This document shows, one piece after another, positions 47,680 through 58,647 of a DNA stretch of 64,000 nt. Both the position numbers and the translations under genes were made by a program. Numbering within the stretch: position 1 is the stretch's first letter; every line of letters starts with the position of its first letter. A model generated the notes under the pieces. It saw only the letters and a program-made list of their open reading frames with translations, was not told the origin of the DNA and did no database searches. The stretch is from Elmis aenea (lineage: Eukaryota; Arthropoda; Insecta; Coleoptera; Elmidae), in assembly GCA_947652605.1 (NCBI GenBank), contig OX393576.1:59000966-59064965 (forward strand), written 5' to 3'.

Positions 47680-48110
47680 ATAAACTATACTTTTAAAAAT
47701 ATCTTCAGATATACAAGGCGTTTTGATTAAAATAGCTTTATCAGGGTTAATAATATTTCAGTTATTAATTAAGTTATGAAAAGAACTATAGCTGTTTTCA
47801 AAACACCCTTAAACAAACTATGGGAAACACTTGAAAACCGAATTGTACATTGGAAATATGTAAATTCCATTGAAATACTGTACGACTGTATAAAGACAGA
47901 AAATTTTTACTCCAATTAATTCATTAATAATAATATAAAACTGCCCATATCGGTTAAAGCAGTTGAAACCACCCAGGTTTATTTTGGATTATAAACGTTA
48001 AATGATTTGTATGGCCTACCACTTAAAATCATAATCGTATACCACATCTTCCCAATTGCTTTTCTTTGAGCATAATACCCATAATGCTGTAGTTCTAAAC
48101 AATTGCTTTG
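47680..48110. other. No gene recognised
   Basis: AT-rich without motifs. Confidence 0.4.
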
Positions 48111-48114
48111 TACC

Positions 48115-48500
48115 TAGTTTTTTTTTTAAGAAGAAAGAGTAAGAACAATGATTTGAACTTCTGGAGAAGGTCTTGCAAACTAACGATGATGGATAAAGTA
48201 AGAAACGAGGTCATACCGAAAAAAATTAATGCAGTAAAGAGTTTGACCGATATAATGATGATGTAAATTTAGCTAAAAGCTAAATAAAGATTTCTTATTA
48301 TTATTATTATTATTATAATTGAGGAACAACAATTGATTTGATACGGTCATCTAAACAGAATGCTTGCACATAGAATTCCGTATCAAACAATGACATGGAT
48401 TCTATCTAGATGAAGGAAAAGGGGAAGACCGAAAAGAAGATGGATAGATGAGGTAAAATAACCATTAAAGATAATGACTGGAAAATAAAAAAGGCGTTTA
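48115..48500 (+). pseudogene. LINE C-terminal tail, interrupted by a TTA microsatellite
   Basis: The plus strand reads NDLNFWRRSCKLTMMDKVRN (EV), then VKSLTDI, and after 48320 LIWYGHLNRMLAHRIPYQTM (TW), then RKRGRPKRRWIDEVK. F-W-R-R-S...R-N-E-V, then L-x-W-Y-G-H-x-x-R-M, then G-R-P-x-R-x-W is the standard tail of many insect LINEs. Between the two halves lies AAATAAAGATTTC followed by (TTA)n at 48294-48316, which looks like the 3' tail of another short retroposon inserted here. Downstream frame decays. Confidence 0.7.
48294..48316. repeat. (TTA)n microsatellite after AATAAAGATT
   Basis: About seven TTA units follow AAATAAAGATTTC. The same AAATAAAGATT + (ATT)n layout occurs at 52998-53028 inside a piggyBac pseudogene, so both are likely tails of the same retroposon family. 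Confidence 0.7.
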
Positions 48501-49410
48501 GGATGAAAATCTATACCAGTTTCGAAACTGTTGTCTCGTCATTAGTAAAATATTTTCTTATTTAATAATACTTTTAATGTGAAAAACGAGTAGAATTTTT
48601 ATTAGTCTCTTATATACGTTTAAGAAATTCATTATTTCCATTTATTAACGAGATGAGAATCTCGTTTTATTTCTTGTTCATCGTCAGCCTTATATTCTAA
48701 AACTTAGTTTTATAAGTTAGAGAACTATAAAATTTTATGTCACCATTAAGTGTTGCACTTTAGCCGGTTTCTGCAGTTTCATTATCCTAATGGAAGCTCC
48801 TGTGTAAATATCGGTTGCCACAATAGAAACTATCGCGTGCAGAATGTAATATTAATTCAGTGTGTAACGCATTTATAATGGGAGGGTGTCATCGCACTAG
48901 TCCATCGATCTTGTAGACAAGGGTTTAATGAGATTTGCTCTCATTCAAACAGTCCTAGAGATGCGGCTGTGTTTATGAATATGTATCGAGTTGAGATTTG
49001 AGTGGCAATAATCGTGTTATCAATTTGCAAATACTAGCGTTGTTGAGTGGACTTGTGTCCTAAATCAACGCGATATGTGGTTTGGTGCAACGTTAACGTA
49101 AAACAACAGACCTAAGTTAATATTTACTGTATGATCTGCTAATTAAATTGAAATTCATAAAAACAGTTAATTGAAATGAATTTTACCTGGTACGTGGAAT
49201 ATGACTTTAAACTCAACATACAGGACGTTCCAACAATCCATTTTGGTGAAATAGCACAAATTTTAAACGAGCTGCTTGATGACATCTATGTACTTTTTTA
49301 ATTAAATCCCTTTAATAGTAATTTCATGCGGTTTACTTACGTGCTTCCAAGGAAAAAGGGACAAAGACAATTACTTACCATGCCGATTAGGATTTGTTTT
49401 AAATAAAATA
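48501..49410. other. No gene recognised
   Basis: A short AACGAGATGAGAATCTCGTT palindrome lies near 48647. No coding motif. Confidence 0.4.
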
Positions 49411-49859
49411 TTTGTTTTTGCCATTTTTAACAACAATTATTTCAAAAAAGTCCCAAGTGTTATACATTGTCGAATTCAGAAAAAAATGCTCTACATATTG
49501 GCGTTAAAATCAGATATAGCGTCCATAAGAAAAAATTGACCTGATGATGGTTTTAAAAAAACGAAACGTCACACGGAAAATATAATTGGGGATTCTGATT
49601 CCTTGCAAAAAGTGGCAGTGTAAAAATTTTTACAGAAATGAAATTCGACATCAAATGAAAAAGTTACGGGCAAAAAACAGAAATCCACTTTTTTACTTTT
49701 TCCCCTATATCTCAAAAACTAAAAGAGCTAGATAAGTTCTGTTTGCTTCAAATTATTAACCACCTGAATATACAACTTTGCCCTAATTTAACCGAAGTCG
49801 TAACTCTTACCGTTTACGAGATCCCCATAGTGGCCCTCGAAAAACGAGAACCCTGTATA
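49411..49859. repeat. Dispersed repeat, copy B
   Basis: Parallel to 1-450 over its full length, with roughly one difference per 12-15 bases by eye and a few small indels. It ends GAACCCTGTATAA and is followed by unrelated sequence, so the right edge of the family lies at CCCTGTATA. The left edge lies near TTTTTGCCATTTTTAACAA. Confidence 0.85.
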
Positions 49860-50113
49860 ATAATTTTTATAAAGGAGTTCCCGCAGGCAGGAATATTATT
49901 TTGTCACTAAAATTGTACTATCTAATTTAATTTTTATTATCAACTTTGACATAGTTTGAAGGAAAACTTTGTAGTACATTACAAGACGACAAAAAAGCTA
50001 TTAGCACCACGAAAAAGACGAAATCTTGTTTGTTTTTGTTCACTGTACAATAAAAATAAATTTAAATGTAATCAATGAAATTTAAATTAGTAAAATACGT
50101 ATATTCCTTAAGG

Positions 50114-50387
50114 CAGTGGTTTCCAACCTGTAGGGCGCGCCCCCCTAGGGGGGCGCAAGACTATTCCAAGGGGGGGGCGCAGCTGTTACCAAAATATCAT
50201 TTTTGAATACAAACAAACAAAAAGAACCTTATGTATACACAATATGGTATATTGTTTTGTAGCCCATTAAATAATTATTATATCAGAACAGTATCTATGA
50301 AATTAGATTGTCACGAAAAATGAGGGGGGCGCAAACATTTTTTTATGAAAAAGAGGGGCGGAGGTACAAAAAGGTTGGAAACCACTG
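50114..50387. mobile_element. 274-bp hAT MITE
   Basis: The ends CAGTGGTTTCCAACCT and, reversed, CAGTGGTTTCCAACCT are identical inverted repeats, then G-run subterminal segments (GGGGGGCGCA). The flanking 8-bp duplication CCTTAAGG is perfect (50106-50113 and 50388-50395). This is a textbook hAT signature. Non-coding and probably fairly recent. Confidence 0.95.
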
Positions 50388-50395
50388 CCTTAAGG

Positions 50396-51031
50396 CTTAT
50401 ATCATGGATCTGAGAAAATTAATGAAAGGATAAAATTAACGTAAATAGGTTAATCTAAAACAACTCAAGTAAAATAAGAGATATAATCCTTATTGCATTT
50501 TAACTGCATTGGCAACACAGCACAGCGGCGAGGTATAGAATTAATAATTTCTCTCTAGATCTTTATTTACTGTATAATGTTGGGAATTATATCGAGCAGA
50601 CTCTGCTAAATATTGTATAAAGTTCTAATCCAATATCTAACGTAAGCTTATTTGTGTCTTCTGTGAATTTAAAACAAATATCTTGATCGGAGTGCTTTTA
50701 AATAAAATAAATGTTGGTGCTTTTATATTTAAACGTTGCTTTTTAAAACAATTGTTAGTAAAGGAACATTTTCAAACTTGCTCTCTTCAGTCAAGTCGCT
50801 TTAATATTCCTTACCTTGCTGTGACGCAAATTTATCCGTCTAGTAATTAATTAAACTGCTTAATCACATTAATCAAATTAAAATTAAAGCAGCAGTATTG
50901 GAGTTAGCAGTTATGTGTAAATATACATCTAGAAGACTTATAATTTTGAACAGTAGTGCTAAACGATGAAACTACGTAATACTCTTAATTAACTTCAAAA
51001 TAAGTATCTTAAATAATAGGAAGTATGTGTA
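50396..51031. other. No gene recognised
   Basis: AT-rich without motifs. Confidence 0.4.
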
Positions 51032-51039
51032 CCTTAAAC

Positions 51040-51731
51040 CAGGGTAGATAAAAATCATGATTTTTTTTCAAAAAAATTGATTTATTTGATTAAAATCTGA
51101 TTTTTTTAATTTAAATCAGATATACCATATTATCGAATTTTGTAATAATTTCGGTTTTTGGCAAATTTTAAGAAAATTAATAAAAATAGTTGCGACACCC
51201 ATACATTTTTGAAATCAGAAACAAATAATCTCTTTAATGATTGCCATTTAAAAAAAGCAAATTTGGCTGATGTCTTGAAAACCGCGTGTGTCATGACTTT
51301 TTAGATATTTGTTTCTTATTCTACGTACAATTATCAACATCTACAGGAATCATTTTACAGTTTGGTTTTACCATAGGTGTCTATGGAATTATTTAACATT
51401 GAAAAAAACGCATGTTTTTAATTTTTTCAAAATATTTAAAAAAAAGTTGAAGGTGTAGGTGAAATGTCGAAATGGCAATAAATTGGTCTTGAAATTCTGC
51501 CCAACCTTGCTAATTTAACTGACCATGTAACAAAGTTACTCATACAACACATGTAGATTATGGCCACTCTGTTTTTTTTTTATTTGAGAAAATAAATTTT
51601 TTTTTTATAAATATTTTATTGTACTCATGTAATCAGTGATGTTAATTAATGTTTTTGTTTTTAAATCACTTGATTTAAATCATGATTTTAATCGTGATTT
51701 AAATCAATTGAGTTAAATCTGCTTAACCCTG
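51040..51731. mobile_element. 692-bp non-autonomous hAT element
   Basis: The left end CAGGGTAGATAAAAATCATG and the right end reversed CAGGGTTAAGCAGATTTAAC share the CAGGGT start and ATTTAAATCA-type subterminal repeats (GATTTAAATCA, ATCATGATTTTAAT). The 8-bp duplication CCTTAAAC is perfect (51032-51039, 51732-51739). No transposase frame fits in the interior. Confidence 0.93.
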
Positions 51732-51739
51732 CCTTAAAC

Positions 51740-52545
51740 TGAATTATTTATGTAGTAGGTATTGATTATTTTAGTCGAACCATTTTTCCTTTAAGCTAAT
51801 CACCGGTAACCGCGAGCGATTTTTTATACTCAAAGTAATTGTTTCTTGTACTTTTTATTAAATGTAAAGGACTTTCTTTTCTTTTCAATATGACGATAGT
51901 TTTCTCGTTCAAATAATGTCATGGTGCAAATTAAATATGATCAAAAACTTACTTTTCCGACATTATTTAAATGAAATTTGTTATTTGAGACTGCATTTGG
52001 TCCAGTATTTCGCAAAATGCATGAAATATCATGCAAGCAGATTTTTTAATCTTCCATAATGTTTCGTATGCAACCTTCAAATTAGTGACGGACGTATGCC
52101 TCCGTGAATTTCAGAGTGCAATATTCTGTTATGTTTTTGAAGTTGATGAAAATAATACAAAAAATGCAATTGCGTTGGCAATTTCAGCCGCTTCAGAGCT
52201 CGGCCTAAGGGAACGTTTCCGGTGAACTGCAAAACCATTCGCCTATGAACTAATATTGCTATGCCGATTAAATTTTTAAAACATTATAAGTTTGTTAGGT
52301 TTTTTAAGCTGGTCGTTCAGAATATCAAAAACAAGGATTCTATTAACCCATTAGGAGCCACAATTCTAGTTTAAGAAACTTTTGAGTTTATTTTGTATAA
52401 ATGGGTTAATTTATGATAGAAAAACACTTGACTTTAAAAATAAATATTTGTTTTCATTTGTTAATTTATTGTCCCATTATTGGACAATGGCGCAATGTGT
52501 GATATATATTTTTTTTAATATAACAGAAACAAGTTAAGTAATATA
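51740..52545. other. No gene recognised
   Basis: A 64-codon plus frame (52031-52225) starts at ATG and has an ordinary amino-acid mix, but I recognise no family in it. Splice sites could not be established. Confidence 0.35.
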
Positions 52546-52549
52546 CACA

Positions 52550-53290
52550 AAATTTTATTAATTGTTTGGTATGAAATGGGACAAAACAATTGCCATGTAA
52601 AGGTACATCACATCTAGGTACTGCAAATCCTTGTATTTTCCCGCACGCTACACTTCGCCTTTGGGTTTTTATAGGTATTATTAGTTAGACGGTTGCCTGG
52701 ATCAAATCTTACACTCAAGCTGACCCTTTCTTCTAGTATTTTTGATTTTTTTGGGCCTGTCTTTTCACAAGATGTTGAACCTTTTGATAAATAAGCTAGA
52801 TTAATTTTTCTTCTAACGTCCAATGGGGAAACGTTTTCCTCTGAGTAGAGAGTTGATGGAGTTTTCAAGTATGTACCACAGCTATATCTAACATTTGTCT
52901 AAATAATGACCACCACCGTTTTTTTGACCTCATCCTTCATCTATATAAAGATATTTTATTGTGACAAGTTCTACACCTTTTTTTGGGATATTCAGAACAA
53001 ATAAAGATTATTATTATTATTATTATTTGCTTGTCGAGTAAATCGACACCTCCCGTACACGAGTTATACTCGCTTATTAGTTTTGGAACACCAATTTGAA
53101 CTATTTTTTTTTCTCTGACGGAGAATCTTTCTGTTGACGAAATAGGTTCGATTGAACCATAATTCACTGGTTTATTGTCATTCCATTTTACAATTAAAAT
53201 TTCATTGGATGTATCAAACTGGTAGTCGAAATATTCACGAGTTGTGTCTTTTTTCCATCTCTTTCGAAGGCCTCAAATCTCAAATGTGTA
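52550..53290 (-). pseudogene. piggyBac transposase, C-terminal half
   Basis: On the minus strand, right to left: KRWKKDTTREYFDYQFD, then ILIVKWNDNKPVNYGS, then EKKIVQIGVPKLISEYN, then GGVDLLDKQ (the G-G-V-D-L-x-D motif with the last catalytic Asp), a 65-bp retroposon insert, ISLYR, KKRWWSLFRQMLDIAVV, SPLDVRRKINLAYLSK, VRFDPGN, and after a shift VPRCDVPLHGNCFVPFHTKQ, the Cys-His rich C-terminus. That order matches PGBD/piggyBac transposases. At least three frameshifts plus the insert kill it. The N-terminal half beyond 53300 is lost or unreadable; a hAT MITE follows at 53356. Confidence 0.88.
52964..53028 (+). mobile_element. Short retroposon 3' end inserted in the piggyBac pseudogene
   Basis: About 65 bp ending AAATAAAGATT and (ATT)n separate piggyBac frames that read on across the gap (GGVDLLDKQ to ISLYR). 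This is the expected look of a severely 5'-truncated LINE or SINE copy. It gives relative ages: piggyBac first, retroposon second. Confidence 0.65.
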
Positions 53291-53355
53291 TAGCATATTA
53301 AGACCTTGTCCTATTTATGGTACACAAAAAATAAATGATGAAAAAATACACCTGT

Positions 53356-53646
53356 TAGGGGTGGGCGATATCCAAATTTCGATATCGAATATCGATATCG
53401 ATATAATCGGAATATCGATATATCGACATATCGAAAGTTCGATATAAAAGCGGCGCGAAGCTAAAAAGTCGGTAAAAAAGTGAAAAAAGAGACTGGTCTG
53501 AAAAAAAAGCTTCTCGCCCTTAAAATATCGATATATCGGAATGTCGGAATATCGATATATCGATATTCCGATATCCGATATTTCGATATATCGATATCAA
53601 AATTATATCGATATTTATCGATATATCGATATATCGCCCACCCCTA
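53356..53646. mobile_element. 291-bp hAT MITE rich in ATCGATAT
   Basis: The ends TAGGGGTGGGCGATAT and, reversed, TAGGGGTGGGCGATATATCG are inverted repeats. A perfect 8-bp duplication ACACCTGT flanks it (53348-53355, 53647-53654). The body consists largely of ATCGATAT/CGATATCG permutations, themselves palindromic. The 67-codon plus frame over it is incidental. Confidence 0.95.
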
Positions 53647-53706
53647 ACACCTGTGGTTTAATTTTTCTATTTCCACTAATATAAACTAGAACAACAATGT
53701 TTTGCG

Positions 53707-53780
53707 CAGGGGCGGATCTAAGTTTCTCGGGGCCTAGGACTTATTGAAGTCCAATGGGGCCCCATTTTTTGTTAGATTAA
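53707..53780. repeat. hAT-like left end
   Basis: CAGGGGCGGATCTAAGTTTC, then GGGGCCTAGGAC and GGGGCCCC, has hAT terminus form. A partner end was not found. Confidence 0.4.
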
Positions 53781-53889
53781 GAATCTTTAAATTGGGGTTT
53801 AAAACTCATTTTTAATAACATCAATATCAATAAAATAGTTATTTATGTATCAAGGCCAAAAAGTACGTTTTGGCCGAGGTGCATATTAC

Positions 53890-54178
53890 ATTTTTTGTGC
53901 GATCGAATTAAAAACAATTTAAATTTTTAGTAATTTTCAAAATTTTAGGTTAGAAACTACGTGACATTCTGTCACTAACAGATGACGGCGTATGTACTGC
54001 ATTACCGGCCCTCTCCTTAGCAACGGCCGTAAAAGTTACTTTTTCGGCCGTTGCTAAGGGAAACGGCCTGAAAAGTAACTTTTACGGCCGTTGCTAAGGA
54101 TGGGGCCGGTAATGCAGTACTTTATGGTTGCTAACGCGTCCGTCAAACAGCTTGTTCTAGTACGATCGCACAAAAAAT
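53890..54178. mobile_element. ~290-bp foldback MITE with nested GC-rich palindrome
   Basis: Outer ends ATTTTTTGTGCGATCG face CGATCGCACAAAAAAT. Inside, 53994-54120 is a second inverted repeat with ~50-bp arms: GTACTGCATTACCGGCC, CCTTAGCAACGGCCGT, AAAAGTTACTTTT. The unit CGGCCGTTGCTAAGG occurs three times in both orientations. Just outside, GGCCAAAAAGTACGTTTTGGCC (53853-53874) is a separate hairpin. No coding. Confidence 0.75.
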
Positions 54179-54179
54179 A

Positions 54180-55140
54180 ATTTATCAGTTGTAATGAAAA
54201 GAAAACTTTCAAAATAAAAATTAAAAACTAATGAAAAGTAACAGTTGTTTACAACAGTGAATAAAAAGGGCAGGAACAGTTCAAACTGTACAGGCCATAA
54301 TATTGTTTTTGAAATGGAAAGTGAAAATAAAGAAATTAAAACAAAATACACACAAGAGGATAATAATAAATTATTAGCTTCAAAAACATGACAGAATCAG
54401 CTTTTTTACTTTTAAAGTGAGAGCAGCACGTACTTTAACATTTAAAAATATTAAATTCGAAAAATCATTAAGATAAAGTAAATAATGTTTCAAGTATTAA
54501 GGACTAGGTGGAAGTGCAAAAATTCCTACGCATCGTATAAAAATGTTTTTTTCGATTAGATAGGTACTGGTGAAACTTTAAATGACCCTGTAGCAAGTTA
54601 CTAGGTTTTTTTTGTTTTGTGCCCTAATCGACACCTTAATTTCTCAAATAGAGGAACGATTTAAGTCAGTTCCTTAAATTTTACAAAATTGTAAAATACT
54701 CATTTTTTTGTTAAAGAAACTTGCTCGCCTGAACTGTTAGAAAAATATTGTAAATAAGTTTTACAAACCAATTTTGGATGTTTTAAATGAGAAAGAAGTT
54801 ACAAACGAAGTTTTTTATTATGAAATATAATAAAATAAAAATCCTTATTTAGGATCAAACCACTAATCTGCTTTAATTCACAAAAAAAAATGTATTATAA
54901 AGTTTTCCCCAACATTTACATTTTGAATTTATTCAACACTTCTGGTCACTGTGGTCAGTGCAGAACGCTCGTCTAGTAAATTAAAATTGTTTAAAACATA
55001 CCTCAGATATACAATGTCTCAAGAGAAACGTAATTTTTTAGCAATATTAACCATCGAAAAAAAAAAAGAACTTACAATGAGAAACTTTAAAAATATAATT
55101 CAAAAATGGGCTGTTCAATGCCCAATCTAAAACTGATGTC
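54180..55140. other. AT-rich stretch, nothing recognised
   Basis: No motif found. The 64-codon minus frame near the left edge is hydrophobic and probably chance. Confidence 0.4.
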
Positions 55141-55149
55141 TCATAGAAT

Positions 55150-55200
55150 TTGCACACGGTGACATCAAAAGTCGCGACTTTAAATATCACCGTGTGAACT
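55150..55200. repeat. Compact palindromic repeat with GTCGCGACTTT core
   Basis: CACACGGTGACATC and GATATCACCGTGTG-type arms surround AAAAGTCGCGACTTT, itself palindromic. It matches the core of the repeat at 14.34-14.69 kb. It would fold into one hairpin of about 50 bp. Confidence 0.7.
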
Positions 55201-57095
55201 ACCCTTAACTATGTAGCTGATGTTAATATCGTGAAAATTGGCGTGAATTTACAAAGAGTTTTTTAATGGAGAATGTTATCTTGTATTGTCTAGTTTCCCA
55301 AACTCACAGTTTCTTGACTAATTTCAGTTATTACTGCCCTAAATTGTGTTTTGTATTGGAAATTTTAATAAACGCGTAATATTTGTCATTTATTAATTTG
55401 TTTGGTCACACTTTTAACTAATCTATTTTCAGTATTGTACTAATATCTTAAGCAGTGCCTAGCTTATTTTACAATTTACGTAACCTTGTAGCGAGACGTT
55501 TAAGCCCCTAAGGTACCTACACAGCGCGAATACCGACGTCAAAGGTGCTTTTGATCTTTATTGCAACAATATTTCCTAAGTAAGCTAAGTACCTAACACT
55601 GCAAATCAAACGTTAAATTCCGCAAATGCGATACAGTTTAGTTTAGTTGGTTACATTTCGTAAAATGATGGAGTTACATTTTGCCTCTTAGGCAAATCAA
55701 ACAATCAGTTTTGCGTCCAGATTAAACTAATCTAATTAACACTGGCAGTTGTATGCTAAGTATGCATGATTAAATTTTGGTCTGTATCTAGGGCCATGCA
55801 ATATTAAAAACTAAAAAGTTTAAGCATCTTGTGTAAGTGCTATAAAAAGTAAACATTTACCTAAGTAATTATCATTGTACTTGTATTGTTTTGAAATTGG
55901 GTCATATTGTCTGGAATTACAATAAGAGGATTAATAAGAATAAATAACAAGAATATTGATACATCACATTGCCACTGCTTTTATAAACAATTAACGATCA
56001 AAACAATTGTAAGCTGATTGTAAAATAGGTTTATGTTCTCTCTGAATGTCGTTAATGATCTAGAACAATTTAATTTAAATTAATGGATTAATTATTGAGT
56101 GAGCATCTGTATGCTATCTCTCAGACCAAATTGTCTCCTTTAATAGCTTGGTTTAACAACACATTAAGCGCCGTTTTACAATACCAAGTAACTAACGAAC
56201 AGATTGCATGATCATTAAGCGCTGAAATATGATCTAAAAAGTTTTAAAAAGGCTCAAAAATGAATTTTGTGTCTTTAGTTATAACGTATTGTAATGGTCG
56301 CATATAGGATAATATTTAATAATTTAAAAACAATTTTTAAATTACTCGCGTAACATCATTTAGTTATTTTTCTGTTTGTAGAAACCCATAAATAACGCGT
56401 TAATTTAAAAGAAAGCCACATGTGTTTTAAAAACGCGTGTAGATTATAATATTTACATTTTCTCAGGGTGTTTTAGTAAACAAAAACACTTTTAAAATCG
56501 TTATCAATGCAAGGGTTTCTAATAATTATCGAGTCAAGGGCTAATTCCCAATGCTAGACCAAATAAGCGTTGACTGATTTGTTGTGTCATAAATTTGTCT
56601 TTATTGCATTCTAAGAAAACGAATGCAGGTCAAACCAAAACATCTGGCAACCCTAAGCTTAACATTCTTCGGGGATGTCCATTTGTCTGTCTAGTTATTG
56701 TGTTGCGAATTATATCTCTCATTTATTTAATGTTCATATTTTGTCCAGATATTATTATTTATCTGATTGCAATTAGATGTAAAATATTGAGTAATTGAAG
56801 TTATTATTTAATACGATTTTACATTGGTTTGGTATATTTTGTTTTCAAGTAACAGATTTCGACGTTTAATGGAGGGGAGATTTAAGTTAAAATTGTTAAA
56901 AAACTATTTATTTTAAGAAACTCCAATAGTCGACGAGCTAACGGATTCAGGAATCACCCCACCATTATACACAAATCTGAATAACGAATTAACGAATGTA
57001 TGTGTGTTAATATCCACCCTTATTATTTAACATCTCTTGCACTATTTGTCCATCCCAAAAAATAGGCGGTTTTGACCGTCAGGTATCCAGCAAAA
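55201..57095. other. No gene recognised
   Basis: AT-rich. The 67-codon plus frame at 56595-56798 has a hydrophobic C-terminal half but no recognisable family. Confidence 0.4.
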
Positions 57096-57104
57096 GGGCA
57101 TAAA

Positions 57105-57410
57105 AGGCATTGTTTTACAGTAATCGAGGTTCACTTTTTTGAGAACCATTTTCTTTGGGACCTAGCGATAGATGTGCTCTCCACAAAGCAATTTGTAGGC
57201 AGGGCACTCCCTTGGTCAGTCAATATTTCCAAATTTGCGTTAAACTCCGACTCTCGGATCGATGTTTTCTCCCAGAAGAAATTCTGAGGCAGGGAGCTCC
57301 CAGAGTCATTGTTTCTAAATTTGCGTAAAAAATTGTAACGACTAAATGATAGATGTTCTCTCCACAAAGTAATTTGTAAGGCAGGGAACTCCGTTAGTCA
57401 CCTTAACACA
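57105..57410. repeat. Three degenerate tandem copies, ~110-bp unit
   Basis: CTCTCCACAAAG(C/T)AATTTGTA(A)GGCAGGGNACTCC occurs near 57177 and 57358, with a middle version TCTCCCAGAAGAAATTCTGAGGCAGGGAGCTCC near 57267. AAATTTGCGT follows two of them. The overlapping frames of 71-78 codons come from the repeat. Origin unknown. Confidence 0.7.
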
Positions 57411-57744
57411 AACGTGTATTTTTATTAGTAACAAATTGCGTGATATTTTTCGGCCCTCCGTAAATTTAAAACCCAATGCCTTCCCAATTAATCCACCGGA
57501 CAACCCCGCATTAACGACCCGATTGCGCAATAATATTCCCAACTGCACCATCTTAAATAACAATTCACCACTCCTTAATTAATCCTCCTTACAATCACTG
57601 ATACAACCTAGAATCGCGAAATCTCGCAATTACCATATTACACGTCCCATAATAATCCACCATTTCCCAATCAATCCGCCATACGATGCCTCATAAAACC
57701 TCTAATTACGAATACCAAAAATTACCCACTCCGAAACCAATAAT

Positions 57745-58000
57745 AAAACCTTAAATGTGACAACCACCCTGAATCTCCAATAATAATCCCTAATATGTGA
57801 CAATAATACACGAAATAATCTAACCCTAACAATTCCTAATATGTGACAACCATCCACGAACTAACCACATAATAATTCCTAATATGTGACAACCATCCAC
57901 GAAATAACCTTGCCTAATAATCATCCCTAATATGTGAGAATTATCCACGAAATAACTACGAATAATAATTCCTTATATGTGACAATTATCTACGGAATGA
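57745..58000. repeat. Minisatellite, six units of 40-48 bp
   Basis: TAATATGTGACAACCATCCACGAAATAA-like units (TAATATGTGAC shown as anchor) recur at 57751, 57791, 57837, 57880, 57928 and 57973. Unit length varies because of small indels, so it is not very young. C greatly exceeds G on the plus strand across 57.4-58.0 kb. Confidence 0.85.
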
Positions 58001-58009
58001 AACTTTAAA

Positions 58010-58150
58010 TAATAAACAAAATCTACAACATCTTGTTTGTTTTATTTACTGTCTAATAAACCTATAGCTGTACTAAATACTGGAGTTCGCTATGGAAACA
58101 CAACGTAGCAGGGTCCTACACTAAAATATGACGATCATGAGCCATAACAT
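58010..58150 (-). repeat. LTR-like dispersed repeat, copy 3
   Basis: Reverse complement shows TTATGGCTCATGATCG, AGGACCCTGC, ACGTTGTGTTTCC, ACAGTAAATAAAACAAACAA in the order found at 7.53 and 45.18 kb. Boundaries not seen. Confidence 0.4.
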
Positions 58151-58647
58151 CGTTTAAGCAACTTCGCTAATTCACCAGAACTACCGTACTCAGTATAAAA
58201 GAAAATAAGTAAAAAGGCATAAGGACTTTTAATAATACTGAGCCAAGTACGATACGTCACAGTATATATTTCTGTTTTCAGAGTTGTTCATATTACTTTT
58301 AATAATTAATTTTCCTGTTGTTTTGTCAAATAAATTATATTCCCCTTGTTTTTATAAATAAATATTAATTACTAACAATGAAAACAAAATTAATAATGGA
58401 TCTTTGGTTATAATTTTTACATCTTTGGAATGGAATCCGTAATTATCATTTCCAATAATTATTTTGGGTTGGTTTTGTGAAATCAAAATAAACTCACTGT
58501 TTTTCTTGAATGAACGTTGCCAACAATAAAAAAAATATTTTATGTTTTTTCATGTCAAACCTGCTTATTTTTTAAATCGCGTGTGTATTTGTTTAAGCGT
58601 CATATTTTAATAATCTTGTTGGTTTAGACCTTAAACCTTGAAGGTTT

